The notes beneath the pieces are model-generated. The model was not told where the DNA came from, did not search any database, and saw only the letters and a list, made by a program, of their open reading frames with translations. A program made the translations under genes and the position numbers. A stretch of DNA of 12,812 nucleotides from DATGHS01 sp035307785. Its GTDB lineage: Bacteria; Planctomycetota; Planctomycetia; Gemmatales; Gemmataceae. Below are positions 5,820-12,322 of this stretch, one piece after another; position 1 is the first letter of the stretch; each line of letters opens with the position of its first letter. The stretch is from contig DATGHS010000293.1 of assembly GCA_035307785.1 (NCBI GenBank), positions 1-12,812 on the forward strand, in the 5' to 3' direction.

Positions 5820-6215
5820 GCAATTGGAACCGCGAACGCTGCGTCGCCAAAGCCGTGAAGGCTCCGGCGGATGGCCAGCGCGAGTGGGCTTAATCTAGGC
5901 ACCGCTACGCTGCACTATCCTCGACTTTTTGCCAGCGTTCTCCAATTCTCCTATTCGCTGTTTGGTGCTGAACAGAAGCAAGTCGAGCTGACCATCGATG
6001 CCAATTAACCGGGAACGGAAGCTCCTGCCCGGTACCCGTGTTGACCTTTCCGCCTTTGTCGCCTGTAACGCGCGCGCCGAATTTGCGGATTGTAATGCGG
6101 GAAATCTTCAGAAACTGCCTAACTCTTGCCGATAACACTATTCGACAACGGCCCAAAGGGGGACAAACCGCCTATTGGCGGGCTTGCTTTGGCCGACGGT
6201 GCGGAGGGTCTGCCC
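5820..6215. other. 396-nt intergenic region with promoter-like site and leader hairpin
   Basis: No coding content was recognised. ACCGGG (6008-6013) and CCCGGT (6028-6033) form an imperfectly placed inverted repeat with a 14-nt loop. A promoter-like pair follows at 6041-6069. The remaining ~140 nt up to ATG 6216 would be a 5' leader, with a compact hairpin CCGCC-TATT-GGCGG at 6168-6181 and a ribosome site at 6203-6208. A TTG at 6126 keeps the downstream frame open, but it is rejected as start because ATG 6216 has the ribosome site and begins a signal peptide. Confidence 0.45.
6041..6069 (+). promoter_or_regulatory. Putative promoter of the export lipoprotein gene
   Basis: TTGACC (6041-6046), 17 nt, TGTAAC (6064-6069): 5 of 6 and 4 of 6 matches to the sigma-70 boxes. 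Transcription would start near 6076, giving a leader of about 140 nt with a hairpin at 6168-6181 close to the ribosome site. This is a motif match by eye only. Confidence 0.35.
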
Positions 6216-7073
6216 ATGAAACCAGGCAGTTGGCGGCATACTGCGCGAAACGTGGCTTTGCTGGCCGGGCTTTGCCTGGGTGGGTTGGGCTGCTATGCCG
6301 GGCCGCCGGTCGGGCCAAGAGCTCAGATGCCGATGCCCGCGGCCACGCTCGAAGTTCCGCGTGAATTAAGCAAGCAAGCGCTGCCGAGTTACCAGATCGA
6401 ACCGCCCGACGTATTGCTCATTCAGGTGGTCCGGTGGTCGGTGGATGAAAAGACGGGCGAAATCCTGAAAATGAAGCCGGCGAACCAGCTGTTGCCGCAA
6501 GCGATTGATGGCCCGCACTTGGTTCGACCCGATGGCACAGTGAGCCTCGGCGTGTACGGCTCGGTGCAGATGGCCGGGCTGACGCTCGACCAGGCTCGCG
6601 ACAATATCAAGGGCTTCCTCGGCCAATGGTTCGGCCAATCACCTGAAGCTTTTGCCGTCATCGTCGATGTGGCGGCCTACAACAGCAAGTCGTACTACGT
6701 TATCACCGACGGCGGCGGCTATGGCGAGCAAGTTTTCCGCTTCCCGGTCACCGGCAACGAGACGGTGCTCGATGCGATTAGCCAGATTCAAGGTCTGCCG
6801 GCCGTTGCCTCCAAGCGCGATATTTGGGTCGCTCGCCGCGGACCGAATTGCGGTCCGGAACAGGTAATGTGCGTAGACTGGATTTGCATCACGCAGTTTG
6901 GCGACACGCGAACAAACTACCAGATCATGCCCGGCGACCGAGTTTATGTGATGGCACAACGCATTATCCGGGCTGATTCGATCCTGGCAAAGGCTTTCGC
7001 CCCCATCGAACGGCTATTCGGCATAACCTTACTTGGCAGCCAGACAGTGAATTCGATCAGGGGAATTCCCTAA
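6216..7073 (+). CDS. Polysaccharide export lipoprotein, Wza-like (Poly_export + SLBB)
   Basis: This protein has 285 aa. The start at ATG 6216 is fixed by GGAGGG at 6203-6208, 7 nt upstream, and by the signal peptide that follows. Residues 1-26 (RNVALLAGLCLGGLGC) end in Cys26. The lipobox GLGC lacks the usual Leu at -3, so lipidation is likely but not certain. Residues ~59-155 match the export domain: YQIEPPDVLLIQV, then LVRPDGTVSLGVYGSVQMAGLTLDQA. Residues ~158-248 resemble an SLBB domain (YYVITDGGGYG, FRFPVTGNETVLDAISQIQG, YQIMPGDRVYV). Wza-type proteins form the outer-membrane channel for capsule or exopolysaccharide. At 285 aa it is shorter than E. coli Wza (~380) but ordinary for planctomycete members. 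No Wzc kinase or glycosyltransferase lies in the window, so the rest of the pathway would be elsewhere. Three Cys (212, 219, 224) cluster near the end. Confidence 0.88.
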   Translation: MKPGSWRHTARNVALLAGLCLGGLGCYAGPPVGPRAQMPMPAATLEVPRELSKQALPSYQIEPPDVLLIQVVRWSVDEKTGEILKMKPANQLLPQAIDGPHLVRPDGTVSLGVYGSVQMAGLTLDQARDNIKGFLGQWFGQSPEAFAVIVDVAAYNSKSYYVITDGGGYGEQVFRFPVTGNETVLDAISQIQGLPAVASKRDIWVARRGPNCGPEQVMCVDWICITQFGDTRTNYQIMPGDRVYVMAQRIIRADSILAKAFAPIERLFGITLLGSQTVNSIRGIP

Positions 7074-7170
7074 TACGGCGGCATGAATCTGGAACGGTCG
7101 ATGGGCTAGCAGAGTAGAATTTAGTAGGCCCGGCTGTTCCGCCCGACTTGGACACAAGAGCGAGACCACC

Positions 7171-7734
7171 ATGCGAAAACTAACTCTGAGTTTATTTGTT
7201 TTGCTACTGGCGGCCGGCGTGGGTTCGGCCCAATATCCATACAGCCCATACGGCGGACCCGGATTCGGCGGAGGCAATGGATATGGAGGATACGGCGGCC
7301 TACTGAACGGCTATGGAGCGTACAACTACGGTGGCTACTCCGGCATGTCGCGTCCGCCGTTGAGTCCGTACCTGAATATGCTCAGCGGCACTGGCACCAA
7401 TGCTGGTGTCAATTATTACAACTTCGTGCGGCCGTACACGGTGGGGGCCGGGCGAGGACCGGCGGGGATGGGTAACTTCGGCGGCTACAACGCGTTGCGG
7501 GGCCAGTACTTTCCAACGTTGAATCAGCTCGATGAAGACTTCCCGACGCAGGTACCGGAGTTATCGAAGAAGATTGAGACCGACAAGGAAACATTGATTC
7601 CCGTGCAAATGTCGCCGACCGGCCACCAGGCCGGCTTCGCCAATACGCTGGGCTACTTTGGGCCCATGATGGCGGCCCAGGGCGGCATGGGCAGCCGGGG
7701 ACAGGGGACGATGCCGCAACAACAGCGGCGGTAA
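7171..7734 (+). CDS. Secreted Gly/Tyr-rich protein, unknown function
   Basis: This is a 187-aa protein with a clean signal peptide: MRKLTLSLFVLLLAAGVGSA, cleaved before Gln21. The mature N-terminus (residues ~21-70) is low complexity, built from Tyr-Gly-Gly and Pro-Tyr units. A Pro/Asn/Gly-rich middle follows (GTGTNAGVNYYNFVRPYTVG). A short charged segment around residue 120-145 (FPTLNQLDEDFPTQVPELSKK) is the most protein-like part. The tail is Gly/Gln-rich (GSRGQGTMPQQQRR). Similar short secreted Gly/Tyr-rich proteins are common in planctomycetes and may be envelope or matrix material, but no function is known to me. It lies 97 nt after the export lipoprotein gene in the same direction. A possible -10 box TAGAAT at 7115-7120 has no convincing -35. 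A palindromic element follows 11 nt after the stop. Confidence 0.75.
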   Translation: MRKLTLSLFVLLLAAGVGSAQYPYSPYGGPGFGGGNGYGGYGGLLNGYGAYNYGGYSGMSRPPLSPYLNMLSGTGTNAGVNYYNFVRPYTVGAGRGPAGMGNFGGYNALRGQYFPTLNQLDEDFPTQVPELSKKIETDKETLIPVQMSPTGHQAGFANTLGYFGPMMAAQGGMGSRGQGTMPQQQRR

Positions 7735-7745
7735 AAAGGCCAGAA

Positions 7746-7773
7746 CCGCGGGGCTCGAAGACTCGCCCCGCGG
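7746..7773. repeat. 28-nt palindromic element, copy 1 (REP-like; may act as terminator)
   Basis: This is a perfect 9-bp inverted repeat, CCGCGGGGC (7746-7754) and GCCCCGCGG (7765-7773), around the 10-nt loop TCGAAGACTC. CTTGGA follows. It has the same 9-10-9 layout and nearly the same loop as the copies at 12238 and 12283. It sits 11 nt after a stop codon. It lacks a U-tract, so it would be an atypical intrinsic terminator. A dispersed REP-like element is the better description. Confidence 0.75.
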
Positions 7774-7858
7774 CTTGGATTCCCCATGAGGACGGGGAAA
7801 CGGTTCGACGGGGGACGGGTTTACCCTCCCAGAATGGACTCGAAGGGGGAGCCAAGAC

Positions 7859-9268
7859 GTGGAGCGCAAACCTCGCTGTACGCTGCGTCGAGCAGGGATG
7901 CTGGCCGTTGCGGTTGCCGCAGCCGGTTTCGCGGTCCCTCTCTGGGCCCAGGAGCAACTTCCGCCCCCGGATGCGCCGCCGAATGCGCTGCGGTCGACGG
8001 GGACCACGTATCAACAGATCAACAACGCCACTCCAGACGGCAACAACCCGGGCTCGCCTCCGGTTTGGAACGTAAGTCCGGTATCTCGCGGCGGAGCCGG
8101 CCCAAGCCTGGGCGCCAATCAACAGTCCTACGGATTGCAGCCGAACAGCGCCAGCAATCAGCCGTTCTGGGGGAATCAATCGGGCACCGTCAATTCGACT
8201 CCGAAATATCAGTACACGCCGCCGGAACAACCGCGTTTTGGGATGCGCTTGCGAAAACTTTTCGGCGGTTCGCCCGCGCCAACTTCTCCGACAACGACAC
8301 CGACACCAGCTTCCCTACCGCCTTCTACTGCCATGACGCCGTCTGGCAGCATGATCGCGCCAACCGCGTCGTCCAATAATATTGGCCTGCCTTCGGCAAA
8401 ACCGATTAAGCCGGCAGTCTCCAACACCGGTGCTGTGATGACAGCCTCGGCGCCCGCCGCCGTGTTGACGGCCCCGCGCATTATGCAGGCCGGCGCCCGG
8501 CCCGATTGGGGCTGGCAGGGCTACGACAATTTCAACCAGTTAAGTCCGATTAGCCGCCAGCCGATCGTTCAAGCCGATAGCCGGTCGAGCAACGCAAATT
8601 CCAATCCGGACATGGGCCCGTACATGAAGTATGCCCATTTGTGGCGGCCCTCGAACGGCTCGGCCGCAATTACGAATCCGGCTCTGGCGCAACAACGGCC
8701 CAGCGCCACTCCCGCTGCGGACGAAGGATTCTCCGTGGCGAAGGAACCAGCGCCGAATGGCAGCAGCTCCGCGACTCACGGCCCCATTCATACTTTGCCA
8801 CTGGCAGAACAAGATGGGCCGATTTTGAATCCGGAGTCGGAGCCGGCGCATTTGCAACCGGCCAACTATGGTTCGGCTGTAACTGAACCAGCCCATCACA
8901 GAGCGGAATCGACACAACCCATGGATTCGCTTACCGTCTGGCCGGTGGCGAACCACGCTCCCGAGGCGCAGCCCAATGCTCGTCCGGCGGCGTCCAGCTC
9001 GCCGCCGCATGTGCAACCGGCGCCGATCAACCCGCCGCCGCCTGCCCCAACGGGCTCTGGCTTGCCCTTGACGGTGCGCGAAAAAATCGGCGAAGTGTGC
9101 AAAGTCAAGGCCCGAAACCTGGTGGTGGAGCAGATTTCGCCGCTGCATTTGCGCGTAGGCTTCATGTGCAAGACGCAGGCCGATGCTGACGGTGTCACGA
9201 ACCACCTGGCGGGCTTGCGGGAACTGGCCCCCTACAATCTCGATTACGAAATCCAGATCGGTCAGTAG
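7859..9268 (+). CDS. Secreted Pro/Ser/Asn-rich protein with conserved-looking C-terminal domain, unknown function
   Basis: This protein has 469 aa. The GTG at 7859 is preceded by GGGGGAG with 7-nt spacing and starts a signal peptide (arginine-rich, then MLAVAVAAAGFAVPLWA, cleavage after Ala30). Residues ~31-400 are low complexity, rich in Pro, Ser, Asn, Thr and Gln, with no repeats of fixed length: a long disordered spacer. Residues ~404-469 are different: LTVREKIGEVCKVKARNLVV, then LHLRVGFMCKTQADADGV and APYNLDYEIQI. This gives a helix-strand-strand-helix-strand order reminiscent of a BON-type or similar small alpha/beta domain (inference). Its two Cys (414, 437) could pair outside the cytoplasm. 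It follows the Gly/Tyr-rich gene in the same direction. A role in the envelope or in exopolysaccharide display is plausible but unproven. Confidence 0.75.
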   Translation: MERKPRCTLRRAGMLAVAVAAAGFAVPLWAQEQLPPPDAPPNALRSTGTTYQQINNATPDGNNPGSPPVWNVSPVSRGGAGPSLGANQQSYGLQPNSASNQPFWGNQSGTVNSTPKYQYTPPEQPRFGMRLRKLFGGSPAPTSPTTTPTPASLPPSTAMTPSGSMIAPTASSNNIGLPSAKPIKPAVSNTGAVMTASAPAAVLTAPRIMQAGARPDWGWQGYDNFNQLSPISRQPIVQADSRSSNANSNPDMGPYMKYAHLWRPSNGSAAITNPALAQQRPSATPAADEGFSVAKEPAPNGSSSATHGPIHTLPLAEQDGPILNPESEPAHLQPANYGSAVTEPAHHRAESTQPMDSLTVWPVANHAPEAQPNARPAASSSPPHVQPAPINPPPPAPTGSGLPLTVREKIGEVCKVKARNLVVEQISPLHLRVGFMCKTQADADGVTNHLAGLRELAPYNLDYEIQIGQ

Positions 9269-9331
9269 TGGCGGCACGGTCGCTCCACTTGGAATCATGC
9301 AACGAGTCGTGTAAGCTACTGGGAGCGGCAA

Positions 9332-9361
9332 TCCGAAATCACAAGTCCGAAATCCGAAGTC
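9332..9361. repeat. Short TCCGAAATC tandem-like repeats before the sigma factor gene
   Basis: TCCGAAATC occurs at 9332-9340 and 9346-9354, and the variant TCCGAAGTC overlaps at 9353-9361. The array ends four bases before ATG 9366 and occupies the place where a ribosome site would be. I recall similar short degenerate arrays between genes in planctomycete genomes. Confidence 0.6.
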
Positions 9362-9365
9362 CAAG

Positions 9366-10010
9366 ATGTCGTCGGAAAGCGACCGGCTGCTGATTCAGGA
9401 CATTCGCAACGGCGACCCCGGCGCGTGGGAGCGGCTCATTGCCCGCTACGAGGGCCGGCTGCTCGCCTTTGCCCGCCAGCGGCTGCACGATAAAGACAGC
9501 GCCGACGACGTGGTGCAGGAAACATTCGTCGGCTTCATCACCAGCCTGCCGAATTTCGACGACCGCCGCGAGCTGCAAACATACCTCTTCACGATTTGCG
9601 CCCACAAGATTACCGACGTGCTGCGGCGCAGCAGTCGCCGGCCGCATCACACCGGCACCAGTGAATCCGACGACCTGCTCGCCAATCAGCTTGATGTGCA
9701 TCAGCATACGGCCTCCAGCGCTGCCCGTAGCCAGGAGCAGCGCGACCTGGAAAGCACGGCCATCGCCCGCGGCCTGGGCCAAATCATCCGTCGCTGGCAA
9801 GCCGATGCGGAGTATGAGCGGCTAAAAGTGCTGGAGTTGCTGCTGGTTCGCGGCATGGCCAACCGTGACGTGGCCAAGTTCCTGCGCATCAGCGAGCAGC
9901 AGGTGGCGAACATCCGCTTCGCCGCGATGAAGAAACTCGCCGACCACGTCCGCGCTGCGGGCCTGCCGGCGGATGTATTTCCGGAATTGCAAGAGTTGGA
10001 AGAGAAGTAG
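9366..10010 (+). CDS. RNA polymerase sigma factor, ECF type
   Basis: This 214-aa protein has the two-domain ECF layout. Region 2 spans residues ~16-90: AWERLIARYEGRLLAFARQRL, then DSADDVVQETFVGFI (47-58) with the usual acidic D-D-x-x-Q-E-x-F core, and LQTYLFTICAHKITDVLRR. A linker of about 55 residues is rich in His, Ser and Asp. Region 4 spans ~150-195 with the helix-turn-helix NRDVAKFLRISEQQVANIRFAAMKKL, which reads the -35 box. It would redirect RNA polymerase to a specific regulon. No anti-sigma gene adjoins it: upstream is the secreted Pro-rich gene and downstream is a convergent gene. Its signal and control are therefore unknown. The start at ATG 9366 gives the standard N-terminus but has no Shine-Dalgarno sequence; a short repeat array ends just upstream. 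Confidence 0.9.
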   Translation: MSSESDRLLIQDIRNGDPGAWERLIARYEGRLLAFARQRLHDKDSADDVVQETFVGFITSLPNFDDRRELQTYLFTICAHKITDVLRRSSRRPHHTGTSESDDLLANQLDVHQHTASSAARSQEQRDLESTAIARGLGQIIRRWQADAEYERLKVLELLLVRGMANRDVAKFLRISEQQVANIRFAAMKKLADHVRAAGLPADVFPELQELEEK

Positions 10011-10032
10011 CCGCCGCCTGCGGCGCCGGCGG
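10010..10032. terminator. GC-rich inverted repeat between convergent genes
   Basis: The 24-nt gap between the sigma factor stop (10010) and the Uma2 stop (10035) is almost pure G and C. It can fold as GCCGC (10010-10014), 5-nt loop, GCGGC (10020-10024). No U-tract follows on either strand. Its position between convergent genes makes a bidirectional terminator plausible. Confidence 0.3.
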
Positions 10033-10034
10033 GA

Positions 10035-10757
10035 TCAACCTTGAGTTGCTCGCGCTTGCAACCGCGCCACAAAATCCGCGTGCTCAGGACTTTGCACTCC
10101 TCGTTGCGCCACTTCAAACACGCGCGGCATGTCTCGCCGAATCATTGCCGCCACATCGAGCCACAACCCCGGAAATACCTCACTGCGATAGATGCCATCG
10201 GCGACTAGCGGTAGGCGCTCCAACTTTTCGCCACGGAGAACGAACCAATCGATGGCTTCGTCCCGTACACGCCAAACGACGTATTCGCGCACGTGGTTTT
10301 GTTGATACGCGGTCAGTTTGTCATGCAAGTCGTAACTGACGCTGCTGGCCGCAATCTCGCCGATCCATTCGGGTGCAGCCAATACATAGCCTTTCGCATC
10401 GACGCGCGACTGTCCGCCGTGGGATTGATAAATCCGGAGAAATGCATCTGGCTGCGGTCGATTCGCACCGACCTCCAGTTTCAGAGAAGAATTGTCGCCC
10501 CCGTTGATGCCCGTTGTAAAAGCGCGATAGACCCCCAGCCAGGTTATTAAATCAAAATGGGGCGAGCCATGGTCTTCTAACGATACAGGCGAGGGCATGT
10601 ACACGACTCCATTAATAAGTTCCGCCTTATTGATTTCGGGCATCGCTGCATATCTACGTTCGAATTCCTCTGCCGTCAGCCGGTCGCCCGTTTGCAGCGG
10701 TGGAACTCGTTCGTCTTCGTTTTTCTTCGTCGGCAGAACTCGTGTTGGAGCGGCCAT
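10035..10757 (-). CDS. Uma2-family (DUF820) PD-(D/E)XK nuclease-like protein
   Basis: This protein has 240 aa. ATG at 10755-10757 is chosen because AGGAGA (10766-10771, minus strand) lies 8 nt upstream; an in-frame start 16 codons earlier overlaps the promoter. The family pattern is clear: KAELINGVVYMPSP (E46), HFDLITWLGVY, QPDAFLRI (D104), WIGEIAASS (E134), YDLHDKLTAY (K147), VREYVVWRV and FPGLWLDVAAM. The D-E-x-K arrangement is that of a PD-(D/E)XK fold. Uma2 proteins are expanded in planctomycetes and cyanobacteria. Nuclease activity is predicted from the fold, and their biological role is not settled. The residues around the usual PDV and VEV(L/S)SPS motifs are slightly altered (PDAF, GEIAASS) but the key acids are kept. 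The gene is convergent to the sigma factor and divergent from DUF1501. Confidence 0.85.
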   Translation of the reverse strand: MAAPTRVLPTKKNEDERVPPLQTGDRLTAEEFERRYAAMPEINKAELINGVVYMPSPVSLEDHGSPHFDLITWLGVYRAFTTGINGGDNSSLKLEVGANRPQPDAFLRIYQSHGGQSRVDAKGYVLAAPEWIGEIAASSVSYDLHDKLTAYQQNHVREYVVWRVRDEAIDWFVLRGEKLERLPLVADGIYRSEVFPGLWLDVAAMIRRDMPRVFEVAQRGVQSPEHADFVARLQARATQG

Positions 10758-10793
10758 GGATAGCTTCTCCTGCCTAAAGAGTGTATGATCTTG

Positions 10794-10799
10794 ATTATA
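10794..10799 (-). promoter_or_regulatory. Perfect -10 box for the Uma2 gene
   Basis: On the minus strand the sequence is TATAAT, a perfect -10 box, 36 nt before the Uma2 ATG. No good -35 is present at 16-18 nt. Instead a small palindrome, GCCGC-TT-GCGGC, lies at 10809-10820 where the -35 would fall; it could be an operator. It lies within the 80-nt gap shared with the divergent DUF1501 gene. Confidence 0.45.
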
Positions 10800-10837
10800 C
10801 CCCATTTGCCGCTTGCGGCTTCGCCGGAGTTCAGACG

Positions 10838-12235
10838 ATGCTCTTTCTCGGCCGCCAACGCCAGCGAACTTGCTCGGGCCTTAGCCGGCGTTCGTTCCTA
10901 CAAATTGGCGGCAGTACCATCCTGGGCCTGACGCTGGCGGATTTGCTTCGGTTGCGTGCAAGCGGCGCGACGCCGGCGAGCGGCTCGGCCAAGTCGGTCA
11001 TCCTTCTCTGGCTCTGGGGTGGACCTTCGCAGCTTGATACCTTCGACCCGAAGCCGAATGCGCCCATCGAGTACCGCGGCCCATTCTCGACGATCCCGAC
11101 CAAAACAACCGGCGTTCGGGTTACCGAATTCTTCCCGAAAATTGCGGCGCTGAGTGACCAGTTCACCTTGATCCGCTCGATGAATACGCAATCGAACGAT
11201 CACGGCGTGGCTGGCACCATCGGCCTGACGGGCAGCATGACCGGCGCCGTCAATCTGGGCGGAACGATGTCGGGCGGCGCTGTGCGCCCTGCTACCGGCG
11301 CAATCGTGGCCAAAGCCCGCCTGGCGAGCGGGGGCAGCAATGCCCCCGGTGACAACAAGCTGCCTCCTTTCATGGTCATTGGAGGCAAACTCCACCAGGG
11401 CAAGAAAGCCATCACCGGTGAAGGCGGTGGCACGCTTGGCCCGCTCTACGACCCATTCCGCCTGGAATACGATCCCCTCAAAGGCACGAAGATTCCCGGT
11501 CTGCAACTAACCAGCGACCTTACCCCGGATCGACTCCAAGACCGCAAACAATTGATGAGTGAGTTCGAGAAGCTGGGCCAGTTGCCGGATCATTTGCGCT
11601 CGGTGCAAGCCATCGACGAATATCGCTGGCAAGCGTTCTCCATGCTCACTGCCCCGGAAGCGCGGAAGATGTTTGATCTTTCGCAGGAATCTCAAACGAC
11701 CATCGATCGCTATGGCCGCACGCGCTTCGGCCAATCATGCCTGCTTGCCCGGCGGCTGGTCGAAAACCGTGTCCCGTTCGTGCAGGTGAACTGGAGCGAC
11801 CACGTGGAAGCGGAAGAGGATTCCGGCGACGGCGGTTGGGATCATCATTACCGCAATTTCCAGATCATGCAGGATCGCCATGCGCCGTGGCTCGATCAAG
11901 CGCTTTCCGCGTTGCTGATTGACCTGAAAGAGCGTGGCCTGCTTTCCTCCACGCTCGTGGTGGCCGTCGGCGAGTTTGGCCGCAGCCCGAAGATCAACGA
12001 CAAGGCCGGCCGCGAACACTGGGAAAAGTGCTACTGCTCCCTGCTGGCCGGCGGCGGCGTGGCCGGCGGCCGCGTCGTCGGCTCCAGCAACGCCAAGGCC
12101 GAATTTCCGCACGACCGCCCCGTCACGCCGGCGGATTTGGCCGCAACCATCCACCACTGCGCCGGCATTACCACAGAGCAAGCGGTAATCCTCGGCATCG
12201 CGCCAGGCGGGAAAGTGGTGGAGGAGCTGTTTTGA
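10838..12235 (+). CDS. DUF1501 family protein with Tat-type signal
   Basis: This protein has 465 aa. ATG 10838 is chosen because GGAG (10826-10829) lies 8 nt upstream and the N-terminus then matches the family; an upstream in-frame ATG at 10781 overlaps the promoter of the divergent gene. Residues 16-35 (LSRRSFLQIGGSTILGLTLA) form a twin-arginine signal, so it is exported folded. Family motifs are VILLWLWGGPSQLDTFDPKP (53-72), FPKIAALSDQFTLIRSM, NDHGVAG, VAVGEFGRSPKINDKAGREHW and AEFPHDRPVTPADLAATI. DUF1501 belongs to the alkaline-phosphatase/sulfatase-like superfamily. Conserved Asp and His residues suggest metal binding, but no reaction is established. In planctomycetes it usually follows a DUF1549/DUF1553 gene with cytochrome-like domains; here no such partner is next to it. 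A palindromic repeat starts 2 nt after the stop. Confidence 0.9.
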   Translation: MLFLGRQRQRTCSGLSRRSFLQIGGSTILGLTLADLLRLRASGATPASGSAKSVILLWLWGGPSQLDTFDPKPNAPIEYRGPFSTIPTKTTGVRVTEFFPKIAALSDQFTLIRSMNTQSNDHGVAGTIGLTGSMTGAVNLGGTMSGGAVRPATGAIVAKARLASGGSNAPGDNKLPPFMVIGGKLHQGKKAITGEGGGTLGPLYDPFRLEYDPLKGTKIPGLQLTSDLTPDRLQDRKQLMSEFEKLGQLPDHLRSVQAIDEYRWQAFSMLTAPEARKMFDLSQESQTTIDRYGRTRFGQSCLLARRLVENRVPFVQVNWSDHVEAEEDSGDGGWDHHYRNFQIMQDRHAPWLDQALSALLIDLKERGLLSSTLVVAVGEFGRSPKINDKAGREHWEKCYCSLLAGGGVAGGRVVGSSNAKAEFPHDRPVTPADLAATIHHCAGITTEQAVILGIAPGGKVVEELF

Positions 12236-12237
12236 CC

Positions 12238-12265
12238 CCGCGCGGCTTGAAGACTCGCCTCGCGG
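12238..12265. repeat. 28-nt palindromic element, copy 2
   Basis: The arms CCGCGCGGC (12238-12246) and GCCTCGCGG (12257-12265) pair with one mismatch around the loop TTGAAGACTC. It has the same orientation as the copy at 7746 and is also followed by CTTG. It starts two bases after the DUF1501 stop. Confidence 0.75.
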
Positions 12266-12282
12266 CTTGCATCGTTTCCAAG

Positions 12283-12310
12283 CCCACAGGCGCGTCTTCG
12301 AGCCTGCGGG
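12283..12310. repeat. 28-nt palindromic element, copy 3, inverted relative to copy 2
   Basis: The arms CCCACAGGC (12283-12291) and GCCTGCGGG (12302-12310) flank a loop which, read on the minus strand, is TCGAAGACGC. On that strand all nine pairs form, one as G-U. It is tail to tail with copy 2, 17 nt apart, so the two can also fold together into one long imperfect hairpin through GCTTG and CAAGC. Its GGGGG (12308-12312) lies 10 nt before the next ATG and could double as a weak ribosome site. Confidence 0.75.
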
Positions 12311-12322
12311 GGCTCAGTGACC

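Noticed and set aside
6126..6215. TTG at 6126 as start of the export lipoprotein gene
   Set aside because: GGAGGG stands 7 nt before ATG 6216, and the signal peptide begins there; the extra 30 residues would block it.
7409..8230. 273-codon minus-strand reading frame opposite the two secreted-protein genes
   Set aside because: It mirrors low-complexity coding sequence of the plus strand. The plus-strand genes have signal peptides and, for the second, a ribosome site.
8540..9364. 274-codon minus-strand reading frame opposite the Pro-rich secreted protein
   Set aside because: Arg/His-rich shadow of the plus-strand gene; it has no ribosome site and starts in the short repeat array.
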